From Roseiarcus sp963726105 (GTDB lineage Bacteria > Pseudomonadota > Alphaproteobacteria > Rhizobiales > Beijerinckiaceae), in assembly GCA_963726105.1 (NCBI GenBank), contig CAVSBJ010000012.1:62001-126000 (forward strand): a DNA stretch of 64,000 nucleotides. Reading direction: 5' to 3'. Shown in pieces: positions 63,477-64,000 of this stretch. Numbering within the stretch: position 1 is the stretch's first letter; each line of letters begins with the position of its first letter. A program made the position numbers and the translations under genes. A model generated the notes under the pieces. The model was not told the DNA's origin and ran no database searches. It saw only the letters and a list, made by a program, of their open reading frames with translations.

Positions 63477-63631
63477 GAGACGTTTTGCCTCAAGCGTGAG
63501 ACCCGGAGAATTCTGTGATTCCAATCGCCCGTAACCCATTGAAAAGTCTGGATTCCAAAAAATAAACGCTAGTAAACGCCAGCAATTTTACTCGCGTTTA
63601 GTCGCTTTTGCTGGCGTTTACAGACGTTTGT
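63477..63631. repeat. Dispersed structured repeat, copy B
   Basis: Same orientation and layout as copy A. GTAAACGCCAGC (63571-63582 region) pairs with GCTGGCGTTTAC near 63610-63621, a perfect 12-bp stem that extends with mismatches into AAACGCTA/AGACGTTT. Read leftward the stem is followed by TTTTTT. No leftward gene ends here, so a simple terminator role does not explain it. Confidence 0.75.
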
Positions 63632-63707
63632 GATGCGCGTCCCGCGGGCGGCGGGGCTCGCTGGGCGCCAGCTTGTACGCCCGGACTCCCGTCACCATAT
63701 CGCCGCA

Positions 63708-64000
63708 ATGATCGATGCCCTTCCATCCCCCACACCCGTTTGGACCCTCGATTCCGACAGTCTCGACCAGGGTCCGGGCGCTCCCTCGTCCCCTGGCGAC
63801 GCCGTGCTGCTCGACGACTATTCTCGCGTGGTCAGCGACGTCGTCGACCGCGTCGGCCCGAGCGTCGTGCGCATCGACGTGCGCAAGCAAGGCCGCAGCG
63901 CCGGCTCGGGCTCCGGCGTCATCATTTCCTCCGACGGTCTCGCGCTCACCAACAGCCATGTCGTCCAGAGCTCGCGAACCGTCAGCCTGACGACCCTCGA
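63708..64000 (+). CDS. Trypsin-like serine protease (HtrA/Do family), 5' part
   Basis: The first 97 codons of a gene that runs off the window. After a proline-rich start (IDALPSPTPVWTLDS) come VVDRVGPSVVRIDVRK, GSGSGVIISSDGLALTNSHVV: the S1C protease fold with the catalytic His in TNSHVV. No signal peptide is apparent, so it may be cytoplasmic or start elsewhere. Translated directly from the sequence from ATG 63708. Confidence 0.82.
   Translation, partial: MIDALPSPTPVWTLDSDSLDQGPGAPSSPGDAVLLDDYSRVVSDVVDRVGPSVVRIDVRKQGRSAGSGSGVIISSDGLALTNSHVVQSSRTVSLTTL

Larger units (their letters stand above)
63282..63707. other. Gap holding a terminator and repeat copy B
   Basis: No gene is supported. It contains the PEP-CTERM terminator (63313-63342), copy B of the dispersed repeat, and the short leader of the protease gene, whose ATG lacks a clear ribosome site. 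Confidence 0.6.

Noticed and set aside
1..64000. CRISPR arrays, rRNA or tRNA genes, integrase attachment sites
   Set aside because: I looked for spaced direct repeats and T-arm-like motifs in the gaps and found none; short tandem repeats at 2556, 16394 and 17500 have no spacers.

Overview
The window is GC-rich and almost fully coding, and reads as a chromosomal segment of an alphaproteobacterium of the order Hyphomicrobiales (Rhizobiales). Support comes from the conserved runs ppi-ppi-queA-tgt, eno-ftsB and glyA-nrdR-ribD, an Irr-type iron control element ahead of an mbfA-like gene, PEPxxWA-type CTERM proteins, and many GTG/TTG starts with GGAGG-type ribosome sites. The family (Beijerinckiaceae, Methylocystaceae or a relative) is a guess. 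I see no rRNA, tRNA, CRISPR array or intact insertion sequence.

Layout. 1-3.3 kb: a RiPP locus of the thiazole/oxazole-modified (TOMM/LAP) type, with a Cys/Gly-rich precursor directly upstream of a fused E1-like/YcaO cyclodehydratase; the cluster continues off the left edge. 3.3-5.0 kb: Na+/solute symporter plus its small DUF3311 partner. 5.4-12.4 kb: sugar ABC transporter divergent from an idonate/gluconate-type dehydrogenase, an SDR, a FadR-type regulator and a VOC protein. 12.5-14.5 kb: acyltransferase-SGNH protein. 15.2-19.6 kb: carnitine catabolism (caiX-like binding protein, GlxA-type regulator, cleavage enzyme, carnitine dehydrogenase). 19.6-23.4 kb: ECF sigma/anti-sigma, fasciclin protein, and a divergent cytochrome b561 plus Mo-cofactor oxidoreductase pair; two matching promoter-like motifs lie in the divergent gap. 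23.5-35.7 kb: adenylate cyclase, DUF3237, YihY protein, RecO, MFS, glycosyltransferase, moaC-moeA, outer-membrane protein, ribE, an AT-richer orphan, exonuclease III, GYD protein.

36.0-39.3 kb: type III polyketide synthase, isoprenylcysteine-type methyltransferase and DHA2 exporter in one overlapping operon. 39.3-46.7 kb is a worn accessory region: a multiply frameshifted cupin gene, a CurA-type reductase with a decayed partial copy 6 kb away, a PEP-CTERM protein, cytochrome b561, an internally shortened mbfA behind an Irr box, chrA, a P450, and copy A of a structured dispersed repeat. 46.7-60.3 kb is mostly housekeeping (lpxL-like, 2OG oxygenase, PPIases, queA-tgt, eno, ftsB, glyA, nrdR, ribD), interrupted by a frameshifted small gene and a secreted Cys-rich protein with a CRP-like site upstream. 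60.5-64 kb: choloylglycine hydrolase family protein, an IS transposase relic, a second PEP-CTERM protein, copy B of the dispersed repeat, and the 5' end of a trypsin-like protease running off the right edge.

The strongest candidates for something under-described are the RiPP locus at the left edge, the two-copy structured repeat, and the ECF-sigma module with paired divergent promoters.
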